Source: Amnibacterium sp. CER49 (GTDB lineage Bacteria; Actinomycetota; Actinomycetes; Actinomycetales; Microbacteriaceae). Taken from it: a stretch of 64,000 nt of DNA. Positions 45,784-53,754 of this stretch are shown here, piece by piece. The stretch's first letter is position 1. Every line of letters begins with the position of its first letter. Made by a program: the position numbers and the translations under genes. The stretch covers positions 1,364,001 to 1,428,000 of the forward strand of contig NZ_JARVWQ010000001.1 of assembly GCF_029846255.1 (NCBI RefSeq), written 5' to 3'. Under the pieces are notes generated by a model. That model saw nothing but the letters and a program-made list of their open reading frames with translations, had not been told where the DNA came from and ran no database searches.

Positions 45784-46622
45784 TGCGCCTCTTCGACTTC
45801 ACCGACTACGGCGCGCTGCTCGGGCTCGTCACCAACTCGCTGATCGCCGGGGCGCTCCTCGGGGTCGTCGGCGGCCTCATCGGCTTCTTCGTGCTCGCCC
45901 GCGATCTGCCGTTCGCCGTGCACGGCATCAGCGAGCTCTCGTTCGCGGGCGGCGCGGGCGCCCTGCTGATCGGCGCCGACGTCGTCACCGGCTCGATCGT
46001 CGGATCCCTGCTCGCCGCCCTGCTGATCGGGGTGCTGGGCGTCCGGGCCCGGGAGCGGAACTCGGTGATCGGCGTGCTCATGCCGTTCGGGCTGGGGCTC
46101 GGCATCCTGTTCCTCGCGCTCTACGGCGGCCGCTCGGCGAACCGCTTCGGGCTGCTCACCGGGCAGGTCGTCGCCGTGGACACCCCGCAGGTGCTCGTGC
46201 TCGCGGTCGTCGCCGTCCTCGTGCTCGTCGTGCTGCTGCTCGTCTGGCGCCCCCTGCTGTTCGCGAGCGTCGACGAGGACGTCGCGGTCGCCCGCGGGGT
46301 CCCCGTCCGCGGGCTCTCGATGCTGTTCATGGTGCTGCTCGCGCTCACCGTCTCGCTCGCCGTGCAGACCGTCGGGGCGCTGCTCGTGCTCGCCCTGCTC
46401 GTGACCCCCGCCGCCGCCGCCGTGCGCGTGGCGTCCGGGCCGCTCGCGGTGAGCCTGCTCAGCACGGCCTTCGCCGTGGCCTCGGTCGTCGGCGGGATCC
46501 TGCTCGCGCTCGGTGGCTCGATCCCCATCAGCCCGTACGTCACGACGATCTCCTTCGCGATCTACCTCGTCTGCCGGCTGCTCGGCCGTCGCCGGGGCCG
46601 CGCGTACGCTGAAGCGCCGTGA
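45783..46622 (+). CDS. znuB: Zinc ABC transporter, permease
   Basis: 279 residues with about eight membrane helices, ABC-3 family: SLIAGALLGVVGGLIGFFVLARDLPFAVHGISELSFAGGAGALLIG near the N-terminus and VQTVGALLVLALLVTPAAAAV in the second half, both classical. It forms the membrane channel with the preceding ATPase. Its stop overlaps the zur GTG by 3 bp (GTGA). Confidence 0.92.
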   Translation: MRLFDFTDYGALLGLVTNSLIAGALLGVVGGLIGFFVLARDLPFAVHGISELSFAGGAGALLIGADVVTGSIVGSLLAALLIGVLGVRARERNSVIGVLMPFGLGLGILFLALYGGRSANRFGLLTGQVVAVDTPQVLVLAVVAVLVLVVLLLVWRPLLFASVDEDVAVARGVPVRGLSMLFMVLLALTVSLAVQTVGALLVLALLVTPAAAAVRVASGPLAVSLLSTAFAVASVVGGILLALGGSIPISPYVTTISFAIYLVCRLLGRRRGRAYAEAP

Positions 46623-46999
46623 AGCGCAACACGTGGCAGCGGACCGCGGTCCGCGAGGCACTGAGCGCCCGCGACGGCTTCGTGAGCGCCCAGGAGCTGC
46701 ACACCGCGCTCCGGTCGGCGGGCTCGCCCATCGGCCTCGCCACCGTGTACCGCGCCCTGTCGGACCTCGCGGGCGAGGGCGACGCCGACAGCCTGCAGTC
46801 CGCCGAGGGCGAGAACCTCTATCGCGCCTGCGTCTCACCCGGGCACCACCACCACCTCATCTGCCGCGTCTGCGGACGCACCGTCGAGATCGAGGCGGAT
46901 GCGATCGAGGAGTGGGCGGCCCGCACCGCCGCGGCGCACGGCTTCCGCGATCCCCAGCACGTCGTCGACGTCTTCGCCGTCTGCGATCGCTGCTCCTGA
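46619..46999 (+). CDS. zur: Fur-family zinc uptake regulator
   Basis: 126 residues. The winged-helix N-terminus (KRNTWQRTAVREAL, LATVYRALSDLA) binds DNA. The C-terminal domain has HHHHLICRVCGRTVEIEAD and CDRC, two CxxC pairs for the structural zinc plus the sensing histidines. Being last in the zinc-transport operon and having a matching operator in front of it identifies it as Zur rather than an iron-sensing Fur. It would repress its own operon when zinc is sufficient. Confidence 0.88.
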   Translation: MKRNTWQRTAVREALSARDGFVSAQELHTALRSAGSPIGLATVYRALSDLAGEGDADSLQSAEGENLYRACVSPGHHHHLICRVCGRTVEIEADAIEEWAARTAAAHGFRDPQHVVDVFAVCDRCS

Positions 47000-47050
47000 G
47001 GGGGAACGCCCGCGTTTCACGACGAGCACGGCCCCGTGCGGCCGGTCGTG

Positions 47051-47056
47051 TAGGCT
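47051..47056 (+). promoter_or_regulatory. -10 box of the rpmB-rpmG-rpsN operon
   Basis: TAGGCT in the context CGTGTAGGCTCGACGG, about 110 bp before rpmB. A hairpin GCACGG-CC-CCGTGC (47026-47039) just upstream may end the znu-zur transcript. No Zur-box-like sequence was seen here. Confidence 0.45.
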
Positions 47057-47122
47057 CGACGGTCGGCCGTGTCCGCGGCAGTGGGCTGCTCCTCGGAGCC
47101 GTCCGCAGACAAGTGATCTTGG

Positions 47123-47152
47123 GTGAGCCCGACGCCGTCCGGCGCGGCTCAC
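47123..47152 (+). promoter_or_regulatory. Stem-loop in the rpmB leader next to the ribosome-binding site
   Basis: GTGAGCC (47123-47129) pairs with GGCTCAC (47146-47152), with an inner GCCG/CGGC pairing possible. It ends 4 nt before AGAGGAGG, the Shine-Dalgarno of rpmB, so the fold may modulate translation, for instance by binding a ribosomal protein. Confidence 0.45.
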
Positions 47153-47167
47153 GGTAGAGGAGGAATC

Positions 47168-47404
47168 GTGGCAGGAGTCTGCCAGGTGACCGGAGCCGGT
47201 CCCGGCTTCGGGAACAACATCTCGCACTCGCACCGGCGCACCCGTCGCCGCTTCGACGTGAACGTCCAGAAGAAGACGTACTTCGTGCCGTCGCTGAAGC
47301 GCAACGTCACGCTGACGGTCTCGGCCAAGGGCATCAAGGTGATCGACGCGCGCGGCATCGAGTCCGTCGTGAAGTCGATCCTCGCCCGTGGGGAGAAGAT
47401 CTGA
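47168..47404 (+). CDS. rpmB: 50S ribosomal protein L28, without zinc-binding cysteine pairs
   Basis: 78 residues from the GTG at 47168. Begins [17 protein letters not shown], then [18 protein letters not shown] and ends [10 protein letters not shown]. Zinc-binding L28 has CxxC pairs; only one cysteine (Cys5) remains, so this is the zinc-independent type. The TGA overlaps the rpmG ATG by one base. Confidence 0.94.
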   Translation: MAGVCQVTGAGPGFGNNISHSHRRTRRRFDVNVQKKTYFVPSLKRNVTLTVSAKGIKVIDARGIESVVKSILARGEKI

Positions 47405-47571
47405 TGGCCCGCCAGCAGGACATCCGCCCCATCATCAAGCTCCGCTCGACGGCGGGCACCGGGTACACGTACGTCACCCGCAAGAACCGTCGCAACAACC
47501 CCGACCGGCTCGTGCTGAAGAAGTACGACCCGGTGGTCCGCAAGCACGTCGAATTCCGCGAGGAGCGCTGA
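47404..47571 (+). CDS. rpmG: 50S ribosomal protein L33, cysteine-free
   Basis: 55 residues: starts [18 protein letters not shown], followed by [24 protein letters not shown]. It has no cysteine, hence no zinc ribbon. Too short for many gene finders but coupled to rpmB by TGATG, and rpsN follows after 3 bp. Confidence 0.95.
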   Translation: MARQQDIRPIIKLRSTAGTGYTYVTRKNRRNNPDRLVLKKYDPVVRKHVEFREER

Positions 47572-47574
47572 TCC

Positions 47575-47880
47575 ATGGCGAAGAAGAGCAAGATCGCGCG
47601 CAACCAGCAGCGCGCCGAGGTCGTCGAGCGGTACCGCACCCGCCGTCTCGAGCTGAAGAAGGCGCTCATCGACCCGAGCTCGAGCGACGAGCAGCGCGAG
47701 GCCGCTCGCGTCGGCCTGCAGAAGCTGCCGCGCGACGCCTCGCCGGTGCGTCTGCGTCAGCGTGACGCGATCGACGGGCGCCCCCGCGGCAACCTCCGGA
47801 TGTTCGGCATCTCGCGCGTCCGGTTCCGCGACATGGCCCACCGCGGCGAACTTCCTGGTATCACGAAGTCATCCTGGTAG
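47575..47880 (+). CDS. rpsN: 30S ribosomal protein S14, long cysteine-free type
   Basis: 101 residues, the long S14 form without the CxxC...CxxC zinc motif (the short zinc form has about 61). Starts [19 protein letters not shown] and ends [19 protein letters not shown], the usual S14 signature. The promoter of the HU gene overlaps its last codons. Confidence 0.96.
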   Translation: MAKKSKIARNQQRAEVVERYRTRRLELKKALIDPSSSDEQREAARVGLQKLPRDASPVRLRQRDAIDGRPRGNLRMFGISRVRFRDMAHRGELPGITKSSW

Positions 47881-47883
47881 GTT
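47878..47883 (+). promoter_or_regulatory. -10 box of the HU gene
   Basis: TAGGTT beginning in the rpsN stop codon, about 100 bp before the HU ATG. TTCCTG 20 bp upstream is a poor -35 candidate. Confidence 0.35.
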
Positions 47884-47983
47884 GCTCCTGGTCGCGGCGC
47901 ACTGCCCGCGTCGGACCGAGACGTCAGGTATACGGCCCCTCCTGCGAGTGGGGCCGGCTGAGAACAGGTCCGAGGAGGACTAG

Positions 47984-48283
47984 ATGAGCACCGCCACCGA
48001 GAAGAAGACCGCCAACCGCAGCGACCTCGTCAGCCGCATCGCGGCCGAGACGGGTCAGCCCCAGAACGCGGTCAACGCCGTGCTCGACGCGCTGCTGACC
48101 AGTCTCGCCGAGTACGTGGGCGAGGGCACCAAGGTGACGATCCCGGGTTGGCTCGCTGTCGAGACCACCTCGCGGGCCGCCCGCACGGGCCGCAACCCGC
48201 AGACCGGCGAGCCGATCGAGATCGCCGCGAGCACCGGCGTCAAGATCAGCGCCGGCAGCAAGCTGAAGGCCGCCGCCAAGTAG
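47984..48283 (+). CDS. HU family DNA-binding protein
   Basis: 99 residues. HU/IHF fold: SDLVSRIAAETGQPQNAVNAVLDALLTSLAEYVGEGTKVTIPGWLAVE, then the DNA-binding arm around RAARTGRNPQTGEPIEIAAS. A histone-like dimer that bends and compacts DNA. It is a short HU without the Lys/Ala-rich C-terminal tail of the mycobacterial HupB. GAGGAGG precedes the ATG. Confidence 0.94.
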   Translation: MSTATEKKTANRSDLVSRIAAETGQPQNAVNAVLDALLTSLAEYVGEGTKVTIPGWLAVETTSRAARTGRNPQTGEPIEIAASTGVKISAGSKLKAAAK

Positions 48284-48301
48284 GTCGGCTCCGCCAGCAC
48301 G

Positions 48302-48339
48302 ACGAAGCGCCGATCCGGGGAACCGGGTCGGCGCTTCGT
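48302..48339 (+). terminator. Terminator after the HU gene
   Basis: ACGAAGCGCCGA (48302-48313) pairs exactly with 48328-48339; the hairpin extends inward with CCGG/CCGG. It lies 19 bp after the stop. Confidence 0.75.
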
Positions 48340-48405
48340 GCTCTCGGCGGTGGCGCCGCTTCGCGCCGGTCGCCGCTTCGCCGCAGGCGGTGGTGGGGCG
48401 CGGCG

Positions 48406-48411
48406 TACCCT
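48406..48411 (+). promoter_or_regulatory. -10 box of the CopD-CtaG gene
   Basis: TACCCT followed after 9 nt by the ATG at 48421, with no Shine-Dalgarno sequence; a near-leaderless arrangement. Confidence 0.45.
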
Positions 48412-48420
48412 GGATCCACG

Positions 48421-50373
48421 ATGAACCGCGCCGCGCGGGTCGCCTCGCCGGCCCTGCTCACCGCTGCCGCGCTCGTGTCGCTGCTCGCCGCGCTGGCGAT
48501 CGGCGGCGGGGCCGCGCCGCAGGCCGTCTCCGACCCCGGCGCGATCGTGCGGTACGGGCAGCCGGTCGCGCAGCTGCTCGTGAACCTCGCCGCGTCGCTC
48601 GCGGTCGGGCCCCTGGTCGTGGCCGTGTTCGCGCTCTCGCCGCGCGATCCCCGCTGGAACGGCCTGCTCGACACGGCCGCCGCCTCCGCGGCCGTCTGGA
48701 CCGTCGCGGCCGCGGCGACCGGCTTCTTCTCCTTCCTCTCGGAGTCCGCGCCGCTCACCGTCACGTCGCCCGACTTCGGCTCCCAGTTCCTCTTCTTCCT
48801 CACGTCCATCGCGGTCGGGCAGTGCTGGCTCGCGACCACGCTCGCGGCGGCCCTGCTCACCGCGCTCGTCATCGCCGTCCGCTCGCACACCGGCGCGGCC
48901 GTGCTCGCGGTCCTCGCCCTCGCGGCGCTCGTGCCGATGGCGTTGACGGGGCACGCCGCGAACGCCCCCGGTGACCACGGCAACGCGATCATCGCGTTCG
49001 GCCTGCACATCGCGGGCGCCGCGGTGTGGGTCGGCGGCCTCGTCGCGGTGGTGCTGCTCGCCGCCCGCGCCGGCGGCCGGGGCCTCGCCGACCTCGTGAC
49101 CCGCTACTCCGCGCTCGCGCTCATCTGCTTCCTCGTCGTCAGCATCACGGGCGTGCTCTCCGCCGCGATCCGTCTCGGTACCTGGCGGAACCTGCTCACC
49201 GCGTACGGCTCCCTGATCGTCGTGAAGACGCTGGCGCTGCTCGCGGCCGGCGCGTTCGGTGCCGTCCAGCGGCTGGTGCTCATCCCCCGGCTCGCCGGTG
49301 CGCGCGCGCTGAAGCCGTTCCTCGCCTTCGTCGCCGGCGAGCTCGTCGTGCTCGGCGTCGCCTCCGGCTTCGCCGCGGCGCTCAGCCTCTCGGCGCCGCC
49401 CGACCTGCCGGTGCCGACGCTCGCGTCGCCCGCCGAGATCCTCACCGGGCTGCCGCTGCCGCCGCCGATGACAGCGCTCACGCTCCTCACCCAGTGGCAC
49501 CTCGACGTGCTGTGGGCGCTGATCTGCGCGTTCCTGCTCGTGCTCTACCCGCTCGGGGTGCTGCGGCTCCGCCGCCGCGGCGACCGCTGGCCCGTGGGAC
49601 GCACCATCTGCTGGACCGCCGGCGTGATCGTGCTCTTCTTCCTCACGAACGGCGGCCTCGCGACCTACGAGGAGTTCCTCTTCTCGGCGCACATGCTCCT
49701 GCACATGACCCTGACGATGGTCGTGCCGCTGCTGCTCGTGCCCGCGGCACCGGTGACCCTCGCCCTCCGTGCGATCCCCGCGCGGAAGGACGGCACGCGC
49801 GGACCGCGTGAGTGGCTGCTGCTGCTCGTGCACTCGCGGGTGGCGAACCTGCTCGCCAACCCCGTCGTCGCCGCCGTGCTCTTCGCCGGCTCCCTCGTGG
49901 TCTTCTACTACTCGCCGCTGTTCAGCTGGTCCGCCACCGACCACCTCGGCCACGAGTGGATGACCGCCCACTTCCTGATCACGGGGTACCTGTTCGTGCA
50001 GGCCCTCATCGGCGTCGACCCGGTGCCGCGCGCGCCGTTCCCGTTCCGCCTGATCGTGCTGCTCGCCACGATGGCGTTCCACGCCTTCTTCGGGCTCTCG
50101 CTGATCGAGGGCGACGGGCTGCTGCTGTCCGGCTGGTACGGCGCGATGGGCTGGGGGACGAGCGCCCTGAGCGACCAGCAGACCGGCGGCGGCATCGCCT
50201 GGAGCGTGGGCGAGATCCCGACGCTCGTGCTCGCGATCGGCGTCGCCGTCACGTGGGCGCGCAGCGACGAGCGCGAGGGCCGCCGCCGCGACCGCGCCGC
50301 CGACCGCTCCGGCGACGCCGAGCTGCAGGCGTACAACGACATGCTTGCGAACCTCGAGCGCGGGCGGGCGTGA
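48421..50373 (+). CDS. CopD-CtaG fusion: copper uptake / cytochrome oxidase assembly membrane protein
   Basis: 650 residues from the ATG at 48421, with about 15 hydrophobic helices. The first half (to about 350) is a CopD-like copper-resistance domain (GHAANAPGDHGNAIIAFGLHIAGAAVWVGGL with conserved histidines). The second half is a caa3-type oxidase assembly factor, CtaG (TQWHLDVLWALICAFLLVLY, FSAHMLLHMTLTMVVPLLLVPAAPVTL, DHLGHEWMTAHFLITGYLFV). The C-terminal tail is charged. The fused form is common in actinobacteria and is believed to deliver copper to cytochrome c oxidase. Its stop overlaps the helicase GTG by 4 bp. Confidence 0.9.
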   Translation: MNRAARVASPALLTAAALVSLLAALAIGGGAAPQAVSDPGAIVRYGQPVAQLLVNLAASLAVGPLVVAVFALSPRDPRWNGLLDTAAASAAVWTVAAAATGFFSFLSESAPLTVTSPDFGSQFLFFLTSIAVGQCWLATTLAAALLTALVIAVRSHTGAAVLAVLALAALVPMALTGHAANAPGDHGNAIIAFGLHIAGAAVWVGGLVAVVLLAARAGGRGLADLVTRYSALALICFLVVSITGVLSAAIRLGTWRNLLTAYGSLIVVKTLALLAAGAFGAVQRLVLIPRLAGARALKPFLAFVAGELVVLGVASGFAAALSLSAPPDLPVPTLASPAEILTGLPLPPPMTALTLLTQWHLDVLWALICAFLLVLYPLGVLRLRRRGDRWPVGRTICWTAGVIVLFFLTNGGLATYEEFLFSAHMLLHMTLTMVVPLLLVPAAPVTLALRAIPARKDGTRGPREWLLLLVHSRVANLLANPVVAAVLFAGSLVVFYYSPLFSWSATDHLGHEWMTAHFLITGYLFVQALIGVDPVPRAPFPFRLIVLLATMAFHAFFGLSLIEGDGLLLSGWYGAMGWGTSALSDQQTGGGIAWSVGEIPTLVLAIGVAVTWARSDEREGRRRDRAADRSGDAELQAYNDMLANLERGRA

Positions 50374-51674
50374 CCGGCGAGATCGCCGCAGTCGAGCTCA
50401 CCGCGGCGCAGCAGGCCGTCGTCGACCGCATCCACGAGGGGACGGGTGGTCCGCTGCTCGTCACCGGGCGGGCGGGTACGGGCAAGTCGACGCTGCTGCA
50501 GCATCTCGTGGCCGGCGAGAAGCGCAACGTGGCGGTCTGCGCCCCGACCGGCGTCGCGGCCCTGAACGTGGGTGGCCAGACGATCCACTCGCTCTTCAAG
50601 CTGCCGATCGGGCTCATCGGGCCGACTCCGCTCACGCAGGACCGGCAGCTGCAGCGTCTGCTCGGCGCCATCGAGGTGCTCATCGTCGACGAGGTCTCGA
50701 TGGTGAGCGCCGATCTGCTCGACGCGATGGACCGCTCGCTGCGGATGGCGCGGAACCGCAAGGAGCCCTTCGGCGGCGTCCCCGTCGTGCTGTTCGGCGA
50801 CCCCTGGCAGCTCGCCCCGGTGCCGGGCGGTCCGGAGGAGCGGGCCTTCTACGCGCAGCAGTACCGGTCGATGTGGTTCTTCGACGCCCACGTGTGGGAG
50901 GAGACCGACCTCGAGGTCGCGCAGCTCGCGCTCATCCACCGGCAGCAGGACGACGAGTTCCGGGCCTTGCTCACCGCCGTGCGGCACGGGCACGTCACCG
51001 CGGACATGGCGGCGCGGCTGAACCGCGCCGGTGCCCGCCCGCTGCCGGCCGACCCGCCGCTCACGCTCGCGAGCCGCAACGACACGGTGTCGACGATCAA
51101 CGCGTCGGCGCTCGCGGCACTGCCCGGCCGCGAGGCGACGAGCCTGGCCGAGGTCGAGGGCGAGTTCACGGGGCGCTCCTTCCCCGCCGACGAGGCGCTG
51201 CGCCTCAAGGAGGGCGCGCACGTCATGATGCTCCGCAACGACGCGGACGGCCGCTGGGTGAACGGGTCGCGCGGCGTGGTCTCGCGGCTGCGGCCGGGCC
51301 GGCTCACCGTCGAGATCGACGGCGTGGGGCACGACGTGGAGCCCGTCACCTGGGAGCGCCACCGCTACACGTACTCGCCCGAGAAGAACGAGCTCGTGCG
51401 CGAGGTGGTGGCCGAGTTCCGGCAGCTGCCGGTGCGGCTCGGCTGGGCGGTGACGATCCACAAGGCGCAGGGCAGCACCTTCGACGCGGCGCGGATCGAC
51501 CTCGGGCGGAAGGCCTTCAGCCCGGGCCAGACGTACGTGGCGCTCAGTCGGCTGCGCACGATCGACGGGCTCTACCTGACGAGGCCGCTCGTGCCCGGCG
51601 ACGTGTTCGTCGATCCCCACGTGGAGCGGTGGGTCGCGGAGCGGCGTGCGGCGAAGGCGGCCGCGGGCGGATAG
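50370..51674 (+). CDS. PIF1-like AAA+ DNA helicase
   Basis: 434 residues from the GTG at 50370 (GTGA overlap with the CopD-CtaG stop). Superfamily 1B helicase: Walker A VTGRAGTGKST, motif Ia CAPTGVAALNVGGQTIHSLF, Walker B LIVDEVSMVSADLLDAMD, motif III VVLFGDPWQLAPV, and C-terminal motifs WAVTIHKAQGSTFDAARIDLG and YVALSRLRT. Related to eukaryotic Pif1 and RecD2, acting 5' to 3' on DNA. There is no nuclease or other fused domain. The role in this bacterium is unknown; the coupling to a copper gene is probably a positional accident. Confidence 0.88.
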   Translation: MTGEIAAVELTAAQQAVVDRIHEGTGGPLLVTGRAGTGKSTLLQHLVAGEKRNVAVCAPTGVAALNVGGQTIHSLFKLPIGLIGPTPLTQDRQLQRLLGAIEVLIVDEVSMVSADLLDAMDRSLRMARNRKEPFGGVPVVLFGDPWQLAPVPGGPEERAFYAQQYRSMWFFDAHVWEETDLEVAQLALIHRQQDDEFRALLTAVRHGHVTADMAARLNRAGARPLPADPPLTLASRNDTVSTINASALAALPGREATSLAEVEGEFTGRSFPADEALRLKEGAHVMMLRNDADGRWVNGSRGVVSRLRPGRLTVEIDGVGHDVEPVTWERHRYTYSPEKNELVREVVAEFRQLPVRLGWAVTIHKAQGSTFDAARIDLGRKAFSPGQTYVALSRLRTIDGLYLTRPLVPGDVFVDPHVERWVAERRAAKAAAGG

Positions 51675-51682
51675 GCCCGACG

Positions 51683-52204
51683 CTAGCCCATGTGCATGCC
51701 GCGCATCGCGAGCTCGCCGACCGGCGCGGCACCGAGGCTCGACGTCGTGATCGCGGCGACGATCGCCGCGCCGACGACGACACCGGCGAGGTACAGCCAC
51801 GCCGGCGGGAAGGCGCTCGGCGAGCGGCGCCCACGGCGCACGACGACGGCGAGCCCCGCGGCCACGGCGAGGTCGAGCACGGCCGCCCCGAGCAGGGACG
51901 CCGTGGGCAGCGCCGCCGCGCCCATCGGGCCACCGCTCATGTGCATGCCGCCGTGCTCCGCCGAGGCGGGAGCGAGCAGCGAGACGAGCTCGACGACGAG
52001 GGCGAGCGCCGCGCCGCCGAGCGCCGCACGCGGCAGCGGCAGGGTCTCGCGGGCGAGCGCGGCGACGCCCCACACGACCTCGGCGGCGCCGAGGAGCGTG
52101 TAGACGAGGAGCGTCGGGATGGGGGCACCGGCGGCCACGCCGAGGTGGACGAGGCCCGCGCCGATGGCGGCGAGTCCGAGCCACGTGCGGATCAGCGTGG
52201 ACAT
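51683..52204 (-). CDS. Membrane protein with Met/His-rich segments
   Basis: 173 residues and five or so helices. Two clusters rich in Met and His, EHGGMHMSGGPMG in the middle and MRGMHMG at the C-terminus, lie outside the helices and look like Cu(I) ligands. This fits the neighbouring CopD-CtaG gene, which converges toward it beyond the helicase gene. No named family recognised. The stop lies 9 bp from that of the helicase gene on the other strand. Confidence 0.65.
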   Translation of the reverse strand: MSTLIRTWLGLAAIGAGLVHLGVAAGAPIPTLLVYTLLGAAEVVWGVAALARETLPLPRAALGGAALALVVELVSLLAPASAEHGGMHMSGGPMGAAALPTASLLGAAVLDLAVAAGLAVVVRRGRRSPSAFPPAWLYLAGVVVGAAIVAAITTSSLGAAPVGELAMRGMHMG

Positions 52205-52223
52205 GCCGGTGCCCTTCCCGGCC

Positions 52224-52691
52224 TCAGACCGTGGCCGCCCGCGAGCCGCGGACGGCGCGGTCGGCGCCGAGCCCGACGGCGAGGAGCACGATCGCGCTCG
52301 CGAGGTGCAGGAAGTGGTCCGGCACGTTCAGCGAGAGGAAGTTGATCGCGCTGCTGTGGTTCGCCGACAGGAAGAAGCCGACGATGCCGAGGAGCAGGTA
52401 GGCGGCACCGATGGTGGTGTTGGTCGCCTTCGCGGCCGAGACGTTGCTCGTGCCGGCGATGAGCAGGGCCGCGCCGATCAGCAGGTGCGCCACGTTGTGG
52501 AGCGGGTTCACCTCGAAGATGCCGAGGATGAGGTTGCTCGAGCCGTTGCCCGGGCCGGCGAACGGCACGCCGCTCGTCCAGAAGAAGCCGATCAGGCCCA
52601 CCAGCAGGTAGACGGCACCGAAGATCGTCGCGAGCAGTCGGTTCGGCGAGGAGCCGATGGTGGGACCGGTGGCGGTTCGCGCTGCGGTCAT
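52224..52691 (-). CDS. DUF4383 membrane protein
   Basis: 155 residues from the ATG at 52691 (AAGGAGG 8 nt upstream). Four helices: LLATIFGAVYLLVGLIGFF, NVAHLLIGAALLIAG, TIGAAYLLLGIVGFFL and HLASAIVLLAVGLGA. The motif EVNPLHNVAHLLIG is the hallmark of DUF4383, common in actinobacteria and unknown in function. It is followed closely by the Met/His-rich membrane protein gene, so the two may be cotranscribed. Confidence 0.85.
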   Translation of the reverse strand: MTAARTATGPTIGSSPNRLLATIFGAVYLLVGLIGFFWTSGVPFAGPGNGSSNLILGIFEVNPLHNVAHLLIGAALLIAGTSNVSAAKATNTTIGAAYLLLGIVGFFLSANHSSAINFLSLNVPDHFLHLASAIVLLAVGLGADRAVRGSRAATV

Positions 52692-52853
52692 GGGGATTGC
52701 CTCCTTGGGGTCTGCACGGCAGAGGGGCCGTGCATCAGGGCGTTCGGAGCATGCGGGTGTTCGGTTTGCTCCCAACGAACGTCGATGAGGCGGCAAGGAT
52801 CGCAGCAAAGGTTGAAGGTTGCTGAACGCTAACCTCGGGGACCGCTCGGAGAT

Positions 52854-52872
52854 CGATATCGGTCCGATATCG
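52854..52872. promoter_or_regulatory. 19-bp perfect palindrome upstream of the DUF4383 gene
   Basis: CGATATCGG-T-CCGATATCG, an exact inverted repeat around one base, unusually AT-containing for this genome. It lies just upstream of a possible leftward -10 box TAGCGT (52826-52831), where a regulator of the DUF4383 pair could bind. Confidence 0.45.
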
Positions 52873-52938
52873 GGTCTCTGCGGCCGCGGCACCGCCGCCG
52901 TCCACAGTGCGAGCCCGCATGGGCGCGGGAGTGAGTGG

Positions 52939-53009
52939 AGCGGGCGACGGGAATCGAACCCGCACTACCAGCTTGGGAAGCTGGAGTTCTGCCATTGAAC
53001 TACGCCCGC
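52939..53009 (-). tRNA. tRNA-Gly (anticodon CCC)
   Basis: 71 nt. Acceptor GCGGGCG pairs fully with CGCCCGC, discriminator T, no encoded CCA. The anticodon loop is TTCCCAA (CCC). D-arm AGTTCAATGGCAGAACT and T-arm GGGTTCGAATCCC are typical of tRNA-Gly. Confidence 0.95.
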
Positions 53010-53135
53010 GACGGCGACGCCCTGACGGGCATCGGTCGCCAAGACTAGCGCCACGACGGCGCGGACGGACCAGCCCGGCCGCCGCGGGCGGGAACGGTCG
53101 GCCGTCCCGGCCGGAACCGCCCGTGGCCGCACCGG

Positions 53136-53141
53136 TAGATT
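53136..53141 (+). promoter_or_regulatory. -10 box of dcd (leaderless)
   Basis: TAGATT followed after 7 nt by the dcd ATG at 53149, with no ribosome-binding site. Confidence 0.5.
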
Positions 53142-53148
53142 CGCAGGC

Positions 53149-53754
53149 ATGCTGCTCTCCGACCGCGACATCCGCGCGGAGCTCGAGGGCGGCCGCGTCG
53201 TCCTCGACCCGTACGACCCCGGCCTGCTGCAGCCGTCGAGCTTCGACGTGCGCCTCGACCGCTTCTTCCGGCTGTTCGACAACCACAAGTACGCGGTCAT
53301 CGACCCGGCGGAGCACCAGCCGGAGCTCACGCGGCTCGTCGAGACGCGCGACGACGTGCCGTTCATCCTCCATCCGGGTGAGTTCGTGCTCGGGTCGACG
53401 TACGAAGCGGTCACCCTTCCCGACGACATCGCCGCGCGGCTCGAGGGCAAGAGCTCGCTCGGGCGCCTCGGGCTGCTCACGCACTCGACGGCCGGGTTCG
53501 TCGACCCCGGATTCACGGGACACATCACGCTCGAGCTCTCGAACGTGGCGACGCTGCCGATCAAGCTCTGGCCGGGCATGAAGATCGGCCAGCTCTGCTT
53601 CTTCCGGCTCAGCTCGCCGGCCGAGCGCCCCTACGGCTCGGGCGAGTACGCCTCCCGGTACCAGGGCCAGCGCGGTCCGACCGCGTCGCGGTCGTACCTG
53701 AACTTCCTGCGCACCGACACGCGGCAGCGCGAGGGCGCGCCCGACGCCTCCTAG
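53149..53754 (+). CDS. dcd: dCTP deaminase
   Basis: 201 residues. Converts dCTP to dUTP (and in the bifunctional actinobacterial type on to dUMP) for thymidylate synthesis. Conserved parts: [50 protein letters not shown] with the catalytic Glu region, GHITLELSN, and the nucleotide-closing tail [11 protein letters not shown]. The length fits either the mono- or bifunctional type. Its TAG shares CTAG with the stop of the converging idi gene. Confidence 0.94.
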   Translation: MLLSDRDIRAELEGGRVVLDPYDPGLLQPSSFDVRLDRFFRLFDNHKYAVIDPAEHQPELTRLVETRDDVPFILHPGEFVLGSTYEAVTLPDDIAARLEGKSSLGRLGLLTHSTAGFVDPGFTGHITLELSNVATLPIKLWPGMKIGQLCFFRLSSPAERPYGSGEYASRYQGQRGPTASRSYLNFLRTDTRQREGAPDAS

